IMG/VR virus record: IMGVR_UViG_3300034220_000001
Span: 1 to 37,895 of that record
Strand: one strand, 5' to 3'
From: a virus
Length of the DNA stretch: 37,895 nt
Shown: piece by piece, positions 14,107 to 23,622 of the stretch
How positions within the stretch are numbered: the first letter of the stretch is position 1
Layout of the letters: the number at the start of each line of letters is the position of its first letter
The notes under the pieces: model-generated
What the model saw: only the letters and a program-made list of their open reading frames with translations
Told to the model about the DNA's origin: nothing
Databases searched by the model: none
Position numbers and translations under genes: made by a program

Positions 14107-17100
14107 TTGCGCTTTCTACTTCCATTCGTTCTTTGTTGTACTTAGTTTCGATATGTTCGTAAAAGGACTTATCGGTAATTTTATTTGCTTGCTTAAGGAT
14201 TCGCCGACGAACAAATTCAGGTTGAAGTTTCATGAAGAGATTAACTTGCTCCATGTTCTCGTTGAATTTGTCAGGATTGAGAAATGCTTCCTGTCGTAGC
14301 GAACGTACGACCTTCGAAGCTTCAGTTACCTGTTCTTCAACGTTGTCGTTATACGCTTTCATCAACGACGAGTTATCAAGTTCCTGTGGCGAACCAAGAC
14401 CCAACGCAACAAAGAACGCATCTTCAGGCGGCAGATCGTTAGCCATAATCGAACCCTTGTTCGACTTCAAATAACCGTAGTTAGCAACGAGCATCGCCTT
14501 CTGTGCGTTGCCGATTGTAGAAATATTTGCTGCTAACTTCAGCACAGCGTCAGCGGTAATCGTAAAACCTTGGTCTCCCCCGCTTTCAGCTGCTGCGTAA
14601 CGAGTAACGTCGTACAACGTCTTTGAAGTATCTTTTGCGATACTCCACGTCGCACCACCTAGAACGTCGACTGTTGATTTCTCGCCGTATTCTGAAGTGT
14701 TGAAAAGACTTTTTGTCAGCTCATTTATAAACGAACCAGTGCCGACACGTTCACCAAATCGAACGTCAGCACCAGAGACAGCAGCAATCGCGTTGTCTAG
14801 CAAACCACGGTCAAAGTAAGATACAGCTGAACCTGTCTCAATCGGTTCGCCTCCGCTACGCTTAACGTACTCGCTAACAGCTGCGCCAAGAGGAACGCCT
14901 GCCATTCCGTACAAACCAAGCTGTGAAACAACGAGACGAATTTTTTGAGCGGTCGTAAAACCGTTGCCCAGCATCGCATCCATCATACGAATGTTGTACG
15001 CCCAGAACTGCGTTGGAATAGACAGCAATCCAGTTTGGAACGCGGCTTTCGACTGGTCTACCATGTTAAAACTGTAATCATCAGCCAGTGAAATGAAAGC
15101 ATCTCGGAATTCTGAAGTACCGGGAATAAGTCCTCGTTCTTTGCTAATCTGCCAAGCAATACGCGAAGCGACAGCACGGTTATTCACTTCCGCTTTGTAG
15201 AACATGACTCGACCGGCTTCACGAATCGCTTCAAACCTGGAACCAGAACCAAAGATTCGAGCAGGACCAAAACTGTTGATCTGTGTCATCGTGCCGTCAA
15301 CGTCCATAAATCCTGAACGGTTAACAAATCGATGAAACTCTTTGAACTCAGTTTCGGTTTCAAAGTCAGTCAATTTCCACATGCCCCTCTTAGCCCAAAG
15401 GTCCAACGTGCTTTCAAACATCGGTCCTTTGACGCCAGTCAGCGCTTGCATTACAGGTACGCCCTTGAAACCTTTCCACCCGTGCGTTGGCGATAGAGAC
15501 ATAGAAGCCGCCATCGTCATAGACTGAAGAAAGAACTGACCGGGATTAAACATCCCCAGCTTAGCGTCGAAAACAAGACCTCGCAAATAGTTTACAGGAT
15601 TGTTTTTCTTCAGCCAATAGACAGCATCTGCTACTCGTTCACGTGTCCCGCCTGTTGCTTCGCCAAGAACCCAGTTAGCTACGCTTTCGTAAGCATCGTC
15701 AACTGTGCGATCCCAGCTAGTCTTGAATCCCATGATTCGAGCAGCAGCAGCTTGTTCGGCTTTGATCTTTCTCGCAAGAGGGGCCGGTACTCCGTCCTTC
15801 AATTTAGACGTAAGCATCGCGTACTGTGAAGAAGTGTCTTCCAGCTCTTTGGCGTACGTAGCTTCGAAGCGTTCCATTATATTTGAACGATAGCCGCTAA
15901 GACTGGTTACCCGACTAATGTTGCCTAGCGAACGATCGATAGTCTCCCAGGGATCGACAGTTTCGGCGTATTCGCCAGCTTCGTCGAGAAGAGCGTCTCC
16001 CTTTGCAGATGTGTACATTCGGCCCGTTGTTCGATAGTAGCCTCCGACACTATCAACTTCTTCATCAATGAATTTTGACACGTCTGCTGATGCGTGACGG
16101 TACGCAGACGGAAGTTCACGGTCTCCGACAACTTCAACGTAGTGATCGAGATCAATTCTACCGTCTCTGACACCACGAACAAATTCTTCACCAGTAGGAA
16201 ACGACAGTCCGTTACTATTGGCAAAAACGTTATCGTCAAAATGTTGGGCGTCTAAAAGACCTTTCTTTGCGTCGTCGATAGCGCGATTGAAAATCTTCGC
16301 CCAAGCTCCTAGCGTATTAGGATTGTTTCCGGTTCGGAAGACGTTCGGGTTTTTGAGGAACTTTGATCCGCTATCAGCTTGAGTACCTCCCGAAGCCTGC
16401 TTAAGATAATATCGGCCCGTGTACGCACGATGACCTCCGGCCTTATATCCGAGACTCTTTTCAAGTTTAAGGGGAGACCGCTCAAGTTCTGATCGGTGAA
16501 CAAGCACTTTTCGGAAATGGGTTCCTCCTGCATCAAGACCTTCCTTTAGATCAACGAGTAGATATCCTTCTCCCGTAAGACGTGTCCACTCATCTTGTGT
16601 TAGGGGATTGGCCGAGTTGTAAAGTGTGTTATCAGTTCGATTGTAGACACGTTCAGTTGGCCTATTGCCGCCAACGCTGATCTTACCTGCTCCGTCGACG
16701 TTGTTACCTGCAACGCTCATCTTAACGTTTTCGTAGCCAGCTTCGACGTCAGCTTTGTACAACTGCTCACGACGCCAGCTAAAATCAAGATCATTGACAA
16801 ATCTGTACTCGTGGTAAGCGTTTAAAACCTTGTCGGACGGCAGCTTACCTTCACCAGCTAAACGTTCGTAGAGAATATTGAACTCGTTATCAGTCAGCCA
16901 CTTGCTTTCGTTCGAACCCTTACGAATGATCTCATCAAGACGAATTCGATCGATCGAGCTGATACCCTTGAGCGACTCCTTTACGCGCCTACCAATAGCG
17001 TCACGCAAGCGGTTAGCAGACGAGGATGCAGCAACCGCCTTTGACTGTGCAGACTTGTCAACACGACGAGCATCTGAACGAATCGGAGCAAGTAAGCCGT

Positions 17101-19240
17101 TCTTTTGAGTGTCAAGGGGGGTTGTACGAAAGCCATCGAGCGGAACGTCGAACGTTGCCTTGCCGAACCATTGACCACTGACATCTCGTGTCAGACCGAC
17201 TTCAAACTGCGATCGAACCTTTGTCTTGTCGAAAACTGCGAAGACATCTCCGACTGTTCCGCCTCGTCCGTCATCTGCGTAGTTGCGAAGAATTATTCCT
17301 TCGTGTCCGTCATGCTTTGCCTGACGAATCTTTTGAGCGCCGCTGACTAGATCGCCAGTCATGTCAAACTCAACGAACTTGGAAGTATCGATGACTACAG
17401 GTCTAATATTAGCTCCTGCGTGGTCAGGAATACCTTCAATTAGTTCTCCGTATCGAGCTTCTTCTTCGTCAGTCAGCGTACCAGCCGACAACTTATCTCG
17501 TAGGATGTTGAACTCTTTATGATTTGCAACGTCTGCCGCGTGAACTGCGTAGCTACTAGCCATTCTGGGCTCAGCCGTAAAGAACAGTCCGAGCTTAGCT
17601 ACGTCTGCGTCAGTCGTTAGTCCGCCAAGACTTTCGTCGAACTCATCAAATGCTCGACCTGTGCCGTGAAAAGCTTTTGTTCGAAAACCAAGAGCTTCGT
17701 TGCTAACTGCTTTTTCAGTTACTACTTCTTCGCCCACAGCTTCAGCACGAACACCAAGCTTCGACAACATTTCGGAAACAGCTGTCTTCGCTCGCGCGTA
17801 CCCGCCGCCGTCCTTCTTGCCCCACGTCACTTCGACCTGATGCACTACGTTACCGTTCTCAGGCAGCGGATCAAGCAGTCCACGTTGCGTACGTTCGCCT
17901 GTTGCAATGTCTTTAGTGAAGTACTTGACATCCTTAACCGGACGTCCCGTCTCCTTCTCAATTGCTGTGACCCTAGCAGTGAGTGCTTCCGCTAGTTCGT
18001 CAGCATTTGTCAGACTTGATGGTGGATTAAGATTTGCAGCTTCTTGACGAAAGCGCTGAACAGTCTCAAGCTGTGCCTGAACGTCGACGGCCAATGGCAC
18101 ATCGTTAGGAGTCGACGGCTTCATAGCCGAGACTTCGAGACCCTCAATTGCGTCAGCTTCAGAAATACCTGTTCTCTTAGCTGCACCTTCCGCGCCGTTA
18201 GCGATGATATCTTCAATCGATCCCGTCAAAACAGAGCGAGCAGCAGACCTCGATCCCAAACGCTGAAGCATTCCCGGAATCTTAAGACCCTTGGCCATCC
18301 ACGGAATAGGGGCTGTGAGGGGATCGACTAGGGACCAAGCGTTGGCGGTAAGACGATCACTTTCAGTCTGGTAGTCGAGGCCCTGCATTATCGATGCAGC
18401 AACACGTGGATCGTAAGAACCAAGCGTAGTCGAGTTCTCTCGCAGATTCCGATCGAGTTCTCCGCCGTCCTTCATCGCTTCTGCGAAATCTTCGGGACTA
18501 ACGTACTTAGCCTTCATTTCTTCAGATTGAGTCTGAAGACTTGAACCACTCAACAGCCAGTTCATAAAACCGCCTGTTCGCTCGCCGTTTACGATACCGA
18601 CGTTAGCAAAGTTGCTGTTGAACGGGATGAGACCGATTAGACCGTTGACAATTTCACGCGTCCAACTTTGGTCACTAGCCTCGTTCTGCAGCTGTTCGAT
18701 CTTCTGCGCAAGAATAAGATTCTTTGTCGCGCTGTCGAACCAAACTTTAGTCGCGTTACCACGTCCGAACATCAGCTCGTACGTAAGCTTCGCCTCTACC
18801 GGATCATTAGCGGCTAAGTTATCTTGGATGTTATCAATTGCTTCGCGCTCAAGAGCAGAATTTGCTTGGTCTTCGATGCGCTGATTAATTACTGCGTTGT
18901 AAGTGTCTGAGACTAGTTTACGAGTTTCAGGAGTTGTTACAGGACTCTTCGATACCGCAGCAGCAAGATTGTTGCTTACGTTGCGAGCTTGACGTGTCTG
19001 CCTCTTAGCAGCAATCTGCAGACGCATGTTGTATTCGTCACCAGCTGCAAGCCTCGCTCGCGTAGTTTCGATGGCGTCTGCTTGTAGTCCGCTAGCGCCG
19101 CCATCTTCCGAAGTAGCGAGAGCAGCAATTTGTGTCGTCAGGTCTGAAGGTTGCTTGTTGCTGATCGTCGGCACAACAGTACCGTCGAAATCACTCGAAG
19201 CAACTTCGTCTATTGCAAAATCGAAATCAGATTCGGCCAT
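14078..19240 (-). CDS. Giant internal virion/ejection protein (1720 aa) with ADP-ribosyltransferase-like domain
   Basis: The largest gene in the window. Residues about 520-680 carry AFHGTGRAFDEFD, LGLFFTAEPRMASSYA and, further on, HEGIILRNY and VFAVFDKTKVRSQFE. That is the pattern of ART-PolyVal ADP-ribosyltransferases found in phage polyvalent proteins. The rest is long helical regions without known motifs, with a C-terminal part (from about residue 1200) rich in aromatic and hydrophobic segments. Size and position match T7 gp16-type channel proteins. I infer that it is packaged and injected, carrying an effector domain into the host. Catalysis is not proven; His-Gly-Thr and Tyr-containing motifs are present. 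Confidence 0.8.
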   Translation of the reverse strand: MAESDFDFAIDEVASSDFDGTVVPTISNKQPSDLTTQIAALATSEDGGASGLQADAIETTRARLAAGDEYNMRLQIAAKRQTRQARNVSNNLAAAVSKSPVTTPETRKLVSDTYNAVINQRIEDQANSALEREAIDNIQDNLAANDPVEAKLTYELMFGRGNATKVWFDSATKNLILAQKIEQLQNEASDQSWTREIVNGLIGLIPFNSNFANVGIVNGERTGGFMNWLLSGSSLQTQSEEMKAKYVSPEDFAEAMKDGGELDRNLRENSTTLGSYDPRVAASIMQGLDYQTESDRLTANAWSLVDPLTAPIPWMAKGLKIPGMLQRLGSRSAARSVLTGSIEDIIANGAEGAAKRTGISEADAIEGLEVSAMKPSTPNDVPLAVDVQAQLETVQRFRQEAANLNPPSSLTNADELAEALTARVTAIEKETGRPVKDVKYFTKDIATGERTQRGLLDPLPENGNVVHQVEVTWGKKDGGGYARAKTAVSEMLSKLGVRAEAVGEEVVTEKAVSNEALGFRTKAFHGTGRAFDEFDESLGGLTTDADVAKLGLFFTAEPRMASSYAVHAADVANHKEFNILRDKLSAGTLTDEEEARYGELIEGIPDHAGANIRPVVIDTSKFVEFDMTGDLVSGAQKIRQAKHDGHEGIILRNYADDGRGGTVGDVFAVFDKTKVRSQFEVGLTRDVSGQWFGKATFDVPLDGFRTTPLDTQKNGLLAPIRSDARRVDKSAQSKAVAASSSANRLRDAIGRRVKESLKGISSIDRIRLDEIIRKGSNESKWLTDNEFNILYERLAGEGKLPSDKVLNAYHEYRFVNDLDFSWRREQLYKADVEAGYENVKMSVAGNNVDGAGKISVGGNRPTERVYNRTDNTLYNSANPLTQDEWTRLTGEGYLLVDLKEGLDAGGTHFRKVLVHRSELERSPLKLEKSLGYKAGGHRAYTGRYYLKQASGGTQADSGSKFLKNPNVFRTGNNPNTLGAWAKIFNRAIDDAKKGLLDAQHFDDNVFANSNGLSFPTGEEFVRGVRDGRIDLDHYVEVVGDRELPSAYRHASADVSKFIDEEVDSVGGYYRTTGRMYTSAKGDALLDEAGEYAETVDPWETIDRSLGNISRVTSLSGYRSNIMERFEATYAKELEDTSSQYAMLTSKLKDGVPAPLARKIKAEQAAAARIMGFKTSWDRTVDDAYESVANWVLGEATGGTRERVADAVYWLKKNNPVNYLRGLVFDAKLGMFNPGQFFLQSMTMAASMSLSPTHGWKGFKGVPVMQALTGVKGPMFESTLDLWAKRGMWKLTDFETETEFKEFHRFVNRSGFMDVDGTMTQINSFGPARIFGSGSRFEAIREAGRVMFYKAEVNNRAVASRIAWQISKERGLIPGTSEFRDAFISLADDYSFNMVDQSKAAFQTGLLSIPTQFWAYNIRMMDAMLGNGFTTAQKIRLVVSQLGLYGMAGVPLGAAVSEYVKRSGGEPIETGSAVSYFDRGLLDNAIAAVSGADVRFGERVGTGSFINELTKSLFNTSEYGEKSTVDVLGGATWSIAKDTSKTLYDVTRYAAAESGGDQGFTITADAVLKLAANISTIGNAQKAMLVANYGYLKSNKGSIMANDLPPEDAFFVALGLGSPQELDNSSLMKAYNDNVEEQVTEASKVVRSLRQEAFLNPDKFNENMEQVNLFMKLQPEFVRRRILKQANKITDKSFYEHIETKYNKERMEVESANGESDSNPE

Positions 19241-19698
19241 TAAGGAGCCTTTGGCTTTGAAATTTTAGAGGCGATAGTGCCGCTGTTGTTGAAGATTTGC
19301 ATCCCAAGCTGCGTAACACCGTTCCAGTTAGAAGCCGCTGCCGCAGCTTTTCGAGCATCGCCAGCAGCAGTTCCTGCACGATCCGCAAGCTTAGTGTTTG
19401 TGTCAAGAAACGAAAGATTACTGTTCAGCTGTGAAGTAATCGATCCCATGCCGCCAAGCGCAGAAGAAGTACCAGACGCACCTTGATTCTCACCTGTCTG
19501 AACAAGCGCACCTTGCGTCAATCGAGCAGCTCTGATGGCATCTCTTCGCTCGCGAGTTGAACGGTTAGTTTGTATTTGTCGCTCAAACTTGTACTGATTG
19601 GCTTGCGCCTTCTGCATCTTATTCTGAGAACTAATGGTAGCTACTGTTCCGACAGCAGAAATCGCTAGTCCAGCAGCGGCAATAGCTATAGCAGGCAT
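19240..19698 (-). CDS. Internal virion protein (T7 gp14-like), 152 aa
   Basis: The product starts with a hydrophobic segment (IAIAAAGLAISAVGTVATI, residues 4-22), followed by a basic, Gln/Arg-rich helical part and a small-residue C-terminus. This is the architecture of podovirus gp14-type core proteins that form the outer-membrane channel during ejection. Its stop overlaps the start of the 1720-aa gene. Assignment is by architecture and position rather than sequence signature. Confidence 0.7.
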   Translation of the reverse strand: MPAIAIAAAGLAISAVGTVATISSQNKMQKAQANQYKFERQIQTNRSTRERRDAIRAARLTQGALVQTGENQGASGTSSALGGMGSITSQLNSNLSFLDTNTKLADRAGTAAGDARKAAAAASNWNGVTQLGMQIFNNSGTIASKISKPKAP

Positions 19699-20102
19699 TA
19701 GAGGTCTTTCTCAAACTCGAAGAACCCTGAAGGTACTCCGTCAAACGTTACTTCTTCTCCGGTTGGTCGATAACCTAGAAAAAGATTGTACCGATATTGT
19801 TCGTCTGTTCCTGCCCAAGTGTGGAGCTTTTTCACACCCTTCGCTCGAAAAGCTTCGTCAATAGCTTCACTCACAGACCGAACCACCTCCATCTTTTCTT
19901 TTCCGACTTTTCCGTAGAGTTCAGAATGAACAATAATTTTTTCATCGACCAAATGAACAGCAGCACAGCCGATATCTTTATCACGAAACAACTCCTTAAG
20001 ATTCGGTAACTCCGCTGAATCCAACAGACCAGCCAAGGAGATCGAAGGTTTTACCGCGCTCGTTTGTTCCGAAGCGCCATTGAACGGATTTTCCACTACC
20101 AC
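19698..20102 (-). CDS. GNAT-like virion-associated protein (T7 gp13 position)
   Basis: The 134-aa product contains IIVHSELYGKVGKEKMEVVR and a C-terminal TDEQYRYNLFLGYRPTGEEV. The second resembles the last strand-helix of GNAT acetyltransferases and is reminiscent of T7 gp13, which occupies the same place. It overlaps the nozzle gene by 107 nt. The GTG start at 20102 is close to AAGGT; GTG 20096 has better spacing. Whether any acetyl-CoA binding remains is unclear. Confidence 0.65.
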   Translation of the reverse strand: MVVENPFNGASEQTSAVKPSISLAGLLDSAELPNLKELFRDKDIGCAAVHLVDEKIIVHSELYGKVGKEKMEVVRSVSEAIDEAFRAKGVKKLHTWAGTDEQYRYNLFLGYRPTGEEVTFDGVPSGFFEFEKDL

Positions 20103-21630
20103 GTACCTTGTTTTTACTGACGACGACGTCAGTAAGATTTACTGATCGAGGACGATAGACTTCAGTCTCTCTCGACCATTTATTCACGTTACGATTTCCT
20201 GCCCAATCCCAACGAGCAGTCATCAAGCACGAAGATGGATTCTGACCGCTGTCATCTTCCGTACGTCGGAAGTGCGCGAACAGATAAACGATTTGCTTGT
20301 TGCGCATCGCGTCGTTGTTTAGCTCGTATCCAGTTAGGATAAACGAATCATACGCCGCTCCTTCGCCGTCCCACTCGTTCCAATCTACGTAGTCAAACGA
20401 GATAGGGGCAGCTACTGTCAAACCTGCGTCTGGGATTTGTGCGAGATAGTAAATAGCAGAGGGTTTGAGAGCTGAATCAGAAATAAAGGAAACGACAGTT
20501 TCACCACCGTCAGTTACGTTAGCGCCGTTATCAGTAACTGCGTAGCTCGCCCCGCTTTCGAGATAGCCGCTGTCGAGAAATACACCGTTCAGAACAGGTC
20601 CATCTTCGATCGAACTGAACTTCCACGGGTAAAAAGCCTGAAGCGTTATGTCGTAAATAAGAACGCTGTCGTATTCAAAGTTCGGTGAATTAGTCGAACT
20701 ATAAAGCCAGTAGACAAGATTGTTTCGTGGATCAAGCATCCCTTTAGCTTGTGACTTAGCTGTCGAACCAATCTCGTTGTAGAATGTCTGGATCGTCTGT
20801 TCAGCGATGTTGGAATTGCCGAATCGACCAGGGATTGGTCCGAACTGTCCGGAAGCCTGTTGAATAGCTTGAATGCCAATCTCAGACCACCAAAAGATAG
20901 TTCCGTCTGTTTCGACAATCGAAGAAGAACACTTAGTTCCGATAGGGCTTACTTTGCTTACGCTAATGTTAGTCGCTGTGAAAGCGTCGCTACCACCGCT
21001 GATAAACCAAACACCGTTCTGAGCAAACACCATTACGCCGTTGCCGAGAGGGTAAAGGTTCTCAATGTGGTCTGCTTCAGGAATTGGGACAACACCGCCA
21101 TCAGATTGAATAAGATCACTGATGTCTTCGGCTGTAGGATCAGCCTCTTGATAACAAAGACCGGCCTTAGAAGCGTCTGCGCTGTCGAGAATTTGACTGA
21201 AATAAACGGTTGACTGACAGGCGAACCAAGCTCGACCACTGAAGAAGGTTACGCTGTTCGGGCGTTCGCCAAGCTCTTCTACCGGGATATCGGTAACGCC
21301 GCTTACGGCTGCTCGATCCTTTCGAAATTGGTTAAGAATGAAGTGACCACGAGGGGCACGATTGTTGCCGCTGTAGAAAGTCTGAAGAACTTCTGGTAGA
21401 AAGTCGCCAGCTTTTTGACCAGTGGCCGAATCATCAGCTTCAGCTCTAGCTGCCCACCATTGCTTGTTGTTGCCCGGGAATCGACCAATGGCATCTTTGT
21501 AGACGAATATGGGATTGCCAGCAAAAGACTGTTGAGCTACGATAGGTTCGTAAGTAACGGGATCGTAAGTTGTTACTTCGCCGTTAGGATAGCTGTCCCC
21601 GACGTAAGTTTCGTCATAAGCCATCACCAT
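19996..21630 (-). CDS. Tail tubular protein B, C-terminal part (nozzle, T7 gp12-like)
   Basis: This 544-aa beta-rich protein has the features of podovirus nozzle subunits: a WWAAR segment near the N-terminus, FRKDRAAVSG, RPNSVTFFSGRAWFACQSTV, FAQNGVWFISGG and a repeated WSE/WLY pattern. It lacks the N-terminal KGLVTEASPLTYPE region, which is encoded by the preceding gene. The stop of that gene and the ATG of this one overlap as TAATG at 21628-21632, so the nozzle is apparently made as two coupled chains. Confidence 0.85.
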   Translation of the reverse strand: MVMAYDETYVGDSYPNGEVTTYDPVTYEPIVAQQSFAGNPIFVYKDAIGRFPGNNKQWWAARAEADDSATGQKAGDFLPEVLQTFYSGNNRAPRGHFILNQFRKDRAAVSGVTDIPVEELGERPNSVTFFSGRAWFACQSTVYFSQILDSADASKAGLCYQEADPTAEDISDLIQSDGGVVPIPEADHIENLYPLGNGVMVFAQNGVWFISGGSDAFTATNISVSKVSPIGTKCSSSIVETDGTIFWWSEIGIQAIQQASGQFGPIPGRFGNSNIAEQTIQTFYNEIGSTAKSQAKGMLDPRNNLVYWLYSSTNSPNFEYDSVLIYDITLQAFYPWKFSSIEDGPVLNGVFLDSGYLESGASYAVTDNGANVTDGGETVVSFISDSALKPSAIYYLAQIPDAGLTVAAPISFDYVDWNEWDGEGAAYDSFILTGYELNNDAMRNKQIVYLFAHFRRTEDDSGQNPSSCLMTARWDWAGNRNVNKWSRETEVYRPRSVNLTDVVVSKNKVRGSGKSVQWRFGTNERGKTFDLLGWSVGFSGVTES

Positions 21631-22265
21631 TAATTTGTACCACTTGTTTTAGTCGACACCCAACCTTGATTCAAAAGGTTGTAGAAATGGGACTTCGAGA
21701 GTTCAGAAGGCTCTTCGTCATTTTGCAGTCCATCTCGCAACCCTTCGAAGTCGCGAGCTAGAATGGCAATCTTCGTTACTGTAATGTTGTCTGTATCTTT
21801 ATCGTAAGTTACGACGAGAGGTTCGATATCCGGATTGACGATAAACAGATAGCCTTTGCCACTCGCAAACTTACAAAATTGAGAAGTAATCGTAGACACA
21901 CCCGGGCGTGTGTAAATTGTCAAATCAATTTCAAAGCTTTTCTTGCTTGAGGCGAAAGCCATCTTCGTTCTGTCGTAAAAACTGATGTTGCCGCCATTTT
22001 GAACGACGAGAAACGATAGGCCGGGATTAGCTCCGACTGCTCGCCACATAAACTCGTTTTTTGCATCTCTCGGATTATAGTCACGATCAACGATGTTGTC
22101 AGCACTGTAGTTCATACCGTATCGACGAGTTCGGTTACCCTTACGAGAAGGGATCGTGTTACACTCGTCGAGCGAAGTATCTTCAGGATAAGTAAGAGGG
22201 GATGCCTCCGTTACTAGCCCTTTTACGAACGTACGGTAAAGCTTGTTACTACGTGCTTGACTCAT
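21630..22265 (-). CDS. Tail tubular protein B, N-terminal part (split nozzle)
   Basis: The 211-aa product begins MSQARSNKLYRTFVKGLVTE and contains ASPLTYPEDTSLDECNTIPS and RTRRYGMNYSA, the standard opening of podovirus nozzle proteins that are normally one 700-900 aa chain. It ends at HFYNLLNQGW plus ten residues, exactly where the larger downstream gene picks up. The two frames differ by -1 with a 1-nt stop/start overlap. It may be a natural gene split, or a programmed frameshift joining the two. Confidence 0.82.
   Translation of the reverse strand: MSQARSNKLYRTFVKGLVTEASPLTYPEDTSLDECNTIPSRKGNRTRRYGMNYSADNIVDRDYNPRDAKNEFMWRAVGANPGLSFLVVQNGGNISFYDRTKMAFASSKKSFEIDLTIYTRPGVSTITSQFCKFASGKGYLFIVNPDIEPLVVTYDKDTDNITVTKIAILARDFEGLRDGLQNDEEPSELSKSHFYNLLNQGWVSTKTSGTN
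22074..22102 (-). promoter_or_regulatory. Possible minus-strand promoter inside the nozzle N-terminal gene
   Basis: On the minus strand, CTGACA (22102-22097) and TATAAT (22079-22074) are 17 nt apart: a perfect -10 and a five-of-six -35. It could boost the nozzle, ejection and lysis genes. Confidence 0.45.
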
Positions 22266-22575
22266 CCGTCTTTACCTTCTTCTGTTGCCTAGATGGATGA
22301 AACTTTTCGGGAGGCTTCGACGGATATTCTGCGAACCCCAACCGATCTGTACTCTTAATGTAATCTTCAAGAGCGTTACGAGCTTTTAGATGAGACGTAA
22401 AACGTTCGTTGCAGACCTTTGGAGGATTGGAACCGGCTCCGTGAGGAATGATTTCGTATAGACCGCCCGCTGTAGTCTGTATCGACAACTCGAGTCCTCG
22501 TTCTGTACGAAACTTTTCTACGCGCTTGAAACCGTATTCATCTTTTTCTACTGAAATCGAACTTAGAACGGGCAT
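22249..22575 (-). CDS. Small hypothetical protein (108 aa) between tail genes
   Basis: This frame overlaps the adaptor gene end by 38 nt and the nozzle start by 17 nt. It starts MPVLSSISVEKDEYGFKRVE and is basic, with a Lys/Pro-rich end (PPEKFHPSRQQKKVKTDES). I do not recognise it. Its position between adaptor and nozzle suggests a structural or assembly role, but nothing in the sequence proves that. Confidence 0.7.
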   Translation of the reverse strand: MPVLSSISVEKDEYGFKRVEKFRTERGLELSIQTTAGGLYEIIPHGAGSNPPKVCNERFTSHLKARNALEDYIKSTDRLGFAEYPSKPPEKFHPSRQQKKVKTDESST

Positions 22576-23299
22576 AAGGATAATTAGCTTTCACTGATTT
22601 GTACATGTTGTTCTGTACGCGCGAGCGCTGACGCCTAGCGATTTGCTCGCTTTTAGGAGAGGGCATTTGCTTTATTGTAAGAAAACACGTAGCTTTGGCT
22701 TCTGCAAGTAGCAGAGGAAAATAGTTTCCGGGGATAGGAAAGACGAAGTCGTCTTCTAGAAGACCGTCTGATACTGACGTAGAACCGATACAAAAACTGT
22801 TGCGTTCTTCTAGCGTATCTTCTTCTTTGCTGTCATATCCGTCGAAAATGAGGTAGTTGTTGTCGACTGACGTATAAAAGTGAGGGGCGCTGTTAGTCGT
22901 GATGAAGTAAGAGACGCCCGAAGGATCGGTTACTTTCATGTCGTATCGACCACGCCCTGTGCTCTGTGTCAAGCGATCGAAGAACGAAGTTGGTTCAAGA
23001 TAGTGGACGTTGACGTATCGACCGTGGTTACGAGCGTCACGATACCTAAGCCACTTGATAGCGGAGACGTCACCCCCGTATCGTAGATAGTTAGGGCGGT
23101 TAAGATCGGAAACAGACTCTAGCTTCAGTATTCGATCGAAAGCGGGAATTTCAACGTTACCGAATTCAGCCTCGAAGGTCTCAACGACGATAGTTGCGAC
23201 TTGCAAAGCTTCGACAGTATCGTAAATGCTGTTGACTTCGTCGCTGTCCATAGCACTCAAAATATTTTGAGTTAGAGACAGCAAAGTTTTAACCGCCAA
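22538..23299 (-). CDS. Tail tubular protein A (adaptor, T7 gp11-like)
   Basis: The 253-aa product starts MAVKTLLSLTQNILSAMDSD and contains TVEALQVATIVVETFEAEF, LNRPNYLRYG and a central VHYLEPTSFFDRL segment, then a C-terminal helical LAEAKATCFLTIKQ region. This is the usual pattern of the podovirus gatekeeper ring linking portal and nozzle. It overlaps its neighbours on both sides. Confidence rests on pattern plus position between the capsid block and the nozzle. Confidence 0.85.
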   Translation of the reverse strand: MAVKTLLSLTQNILSAMDSDEVNSIYDTVEALQVATIVVETFEAEFGNVEIPAFDRILKLESVSDLNRPNYLRYGGDVSAIKWLRYRDARNHGRYVNVHYLEPTSFFDRLTQSTGRGRYDMKVTDPSGVSYFITTNSAPHFYTSVDNNYLIFDGYDSKEEDTLEERNSFCIGSTSVSDGLLEDDFVFPIPGNYFPLLLAEAKATCFLTIKQMPSPKSEQIARRQRSRVQNNMYKSVKANYPYARSKFDFSRKR

Positions 23300-23621
23300 T
23301 GTGAAGTCCCCCGATTACTTTAATAACGACTGATCCGAACAGAAGCCAGAAGACAGAGAAGATTCCGAGAATCATCGCAGATCGAACAGCCCAAGCTTTA
23401 ATCCAATCGTCGTGAATTCTTGTCATCAGTTCCGTAGCTTTAAGTCGATCTTCTATCGCTTTCAGCTCCTTCGCAACTTCTACTCGGTCATCGTCGATAC
23501 GTTCCTCAAGTCGACGAACTACTTTGGTTATATCATCTCTGATTGAAGACACCTGGGATTCAATACCTCCTAGCTTGTAGAGGATTTGATTGTCCATACT
23601 CAACTCTTTTGACGGTTCCAT
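23289..23621 (-). CDS. Coiled-coil protein with C-terminal membrane segment (XhlA-like)
   Basis: The 110-aa product has a charged heptad-rich region (about 15-65, IRDDITKVVRRLEERIDDDR) and one strong transmembrane helix near 80-103 (AMILGIFSVFWLLFGSVVIK). This is the layout of XhlA/hemolysin-like accessory lysis proteins and some holins. An ATG at 23597 with a weak AAGAG site would give an eight-residue shorter form. Its location among tail genes, far from the lysis pair, is unusual; it may be a second holin-type or spanin-like component. Confidence 0.7.
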   Translation of the reverse strand: MEPSKELSMDNQILYKLGGIESQVSSIRDDITKVVRRLEERIDDDRVEVAKELKAIEDRLKATELMTRIHDDWIKAWAVRSAMILGIFSVFWLLFGSVVIKVIGGLHIGG

Positions 23622-23622
23622 C

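Noticed and set aside
13657-14145. 162-codon plus-strand ORF opposite the ejection genes
   Set aside because: It is antisense to a well-supported minus-strand gene, Cys/Arg-rich with no ribosome site, and is a shadow frame.
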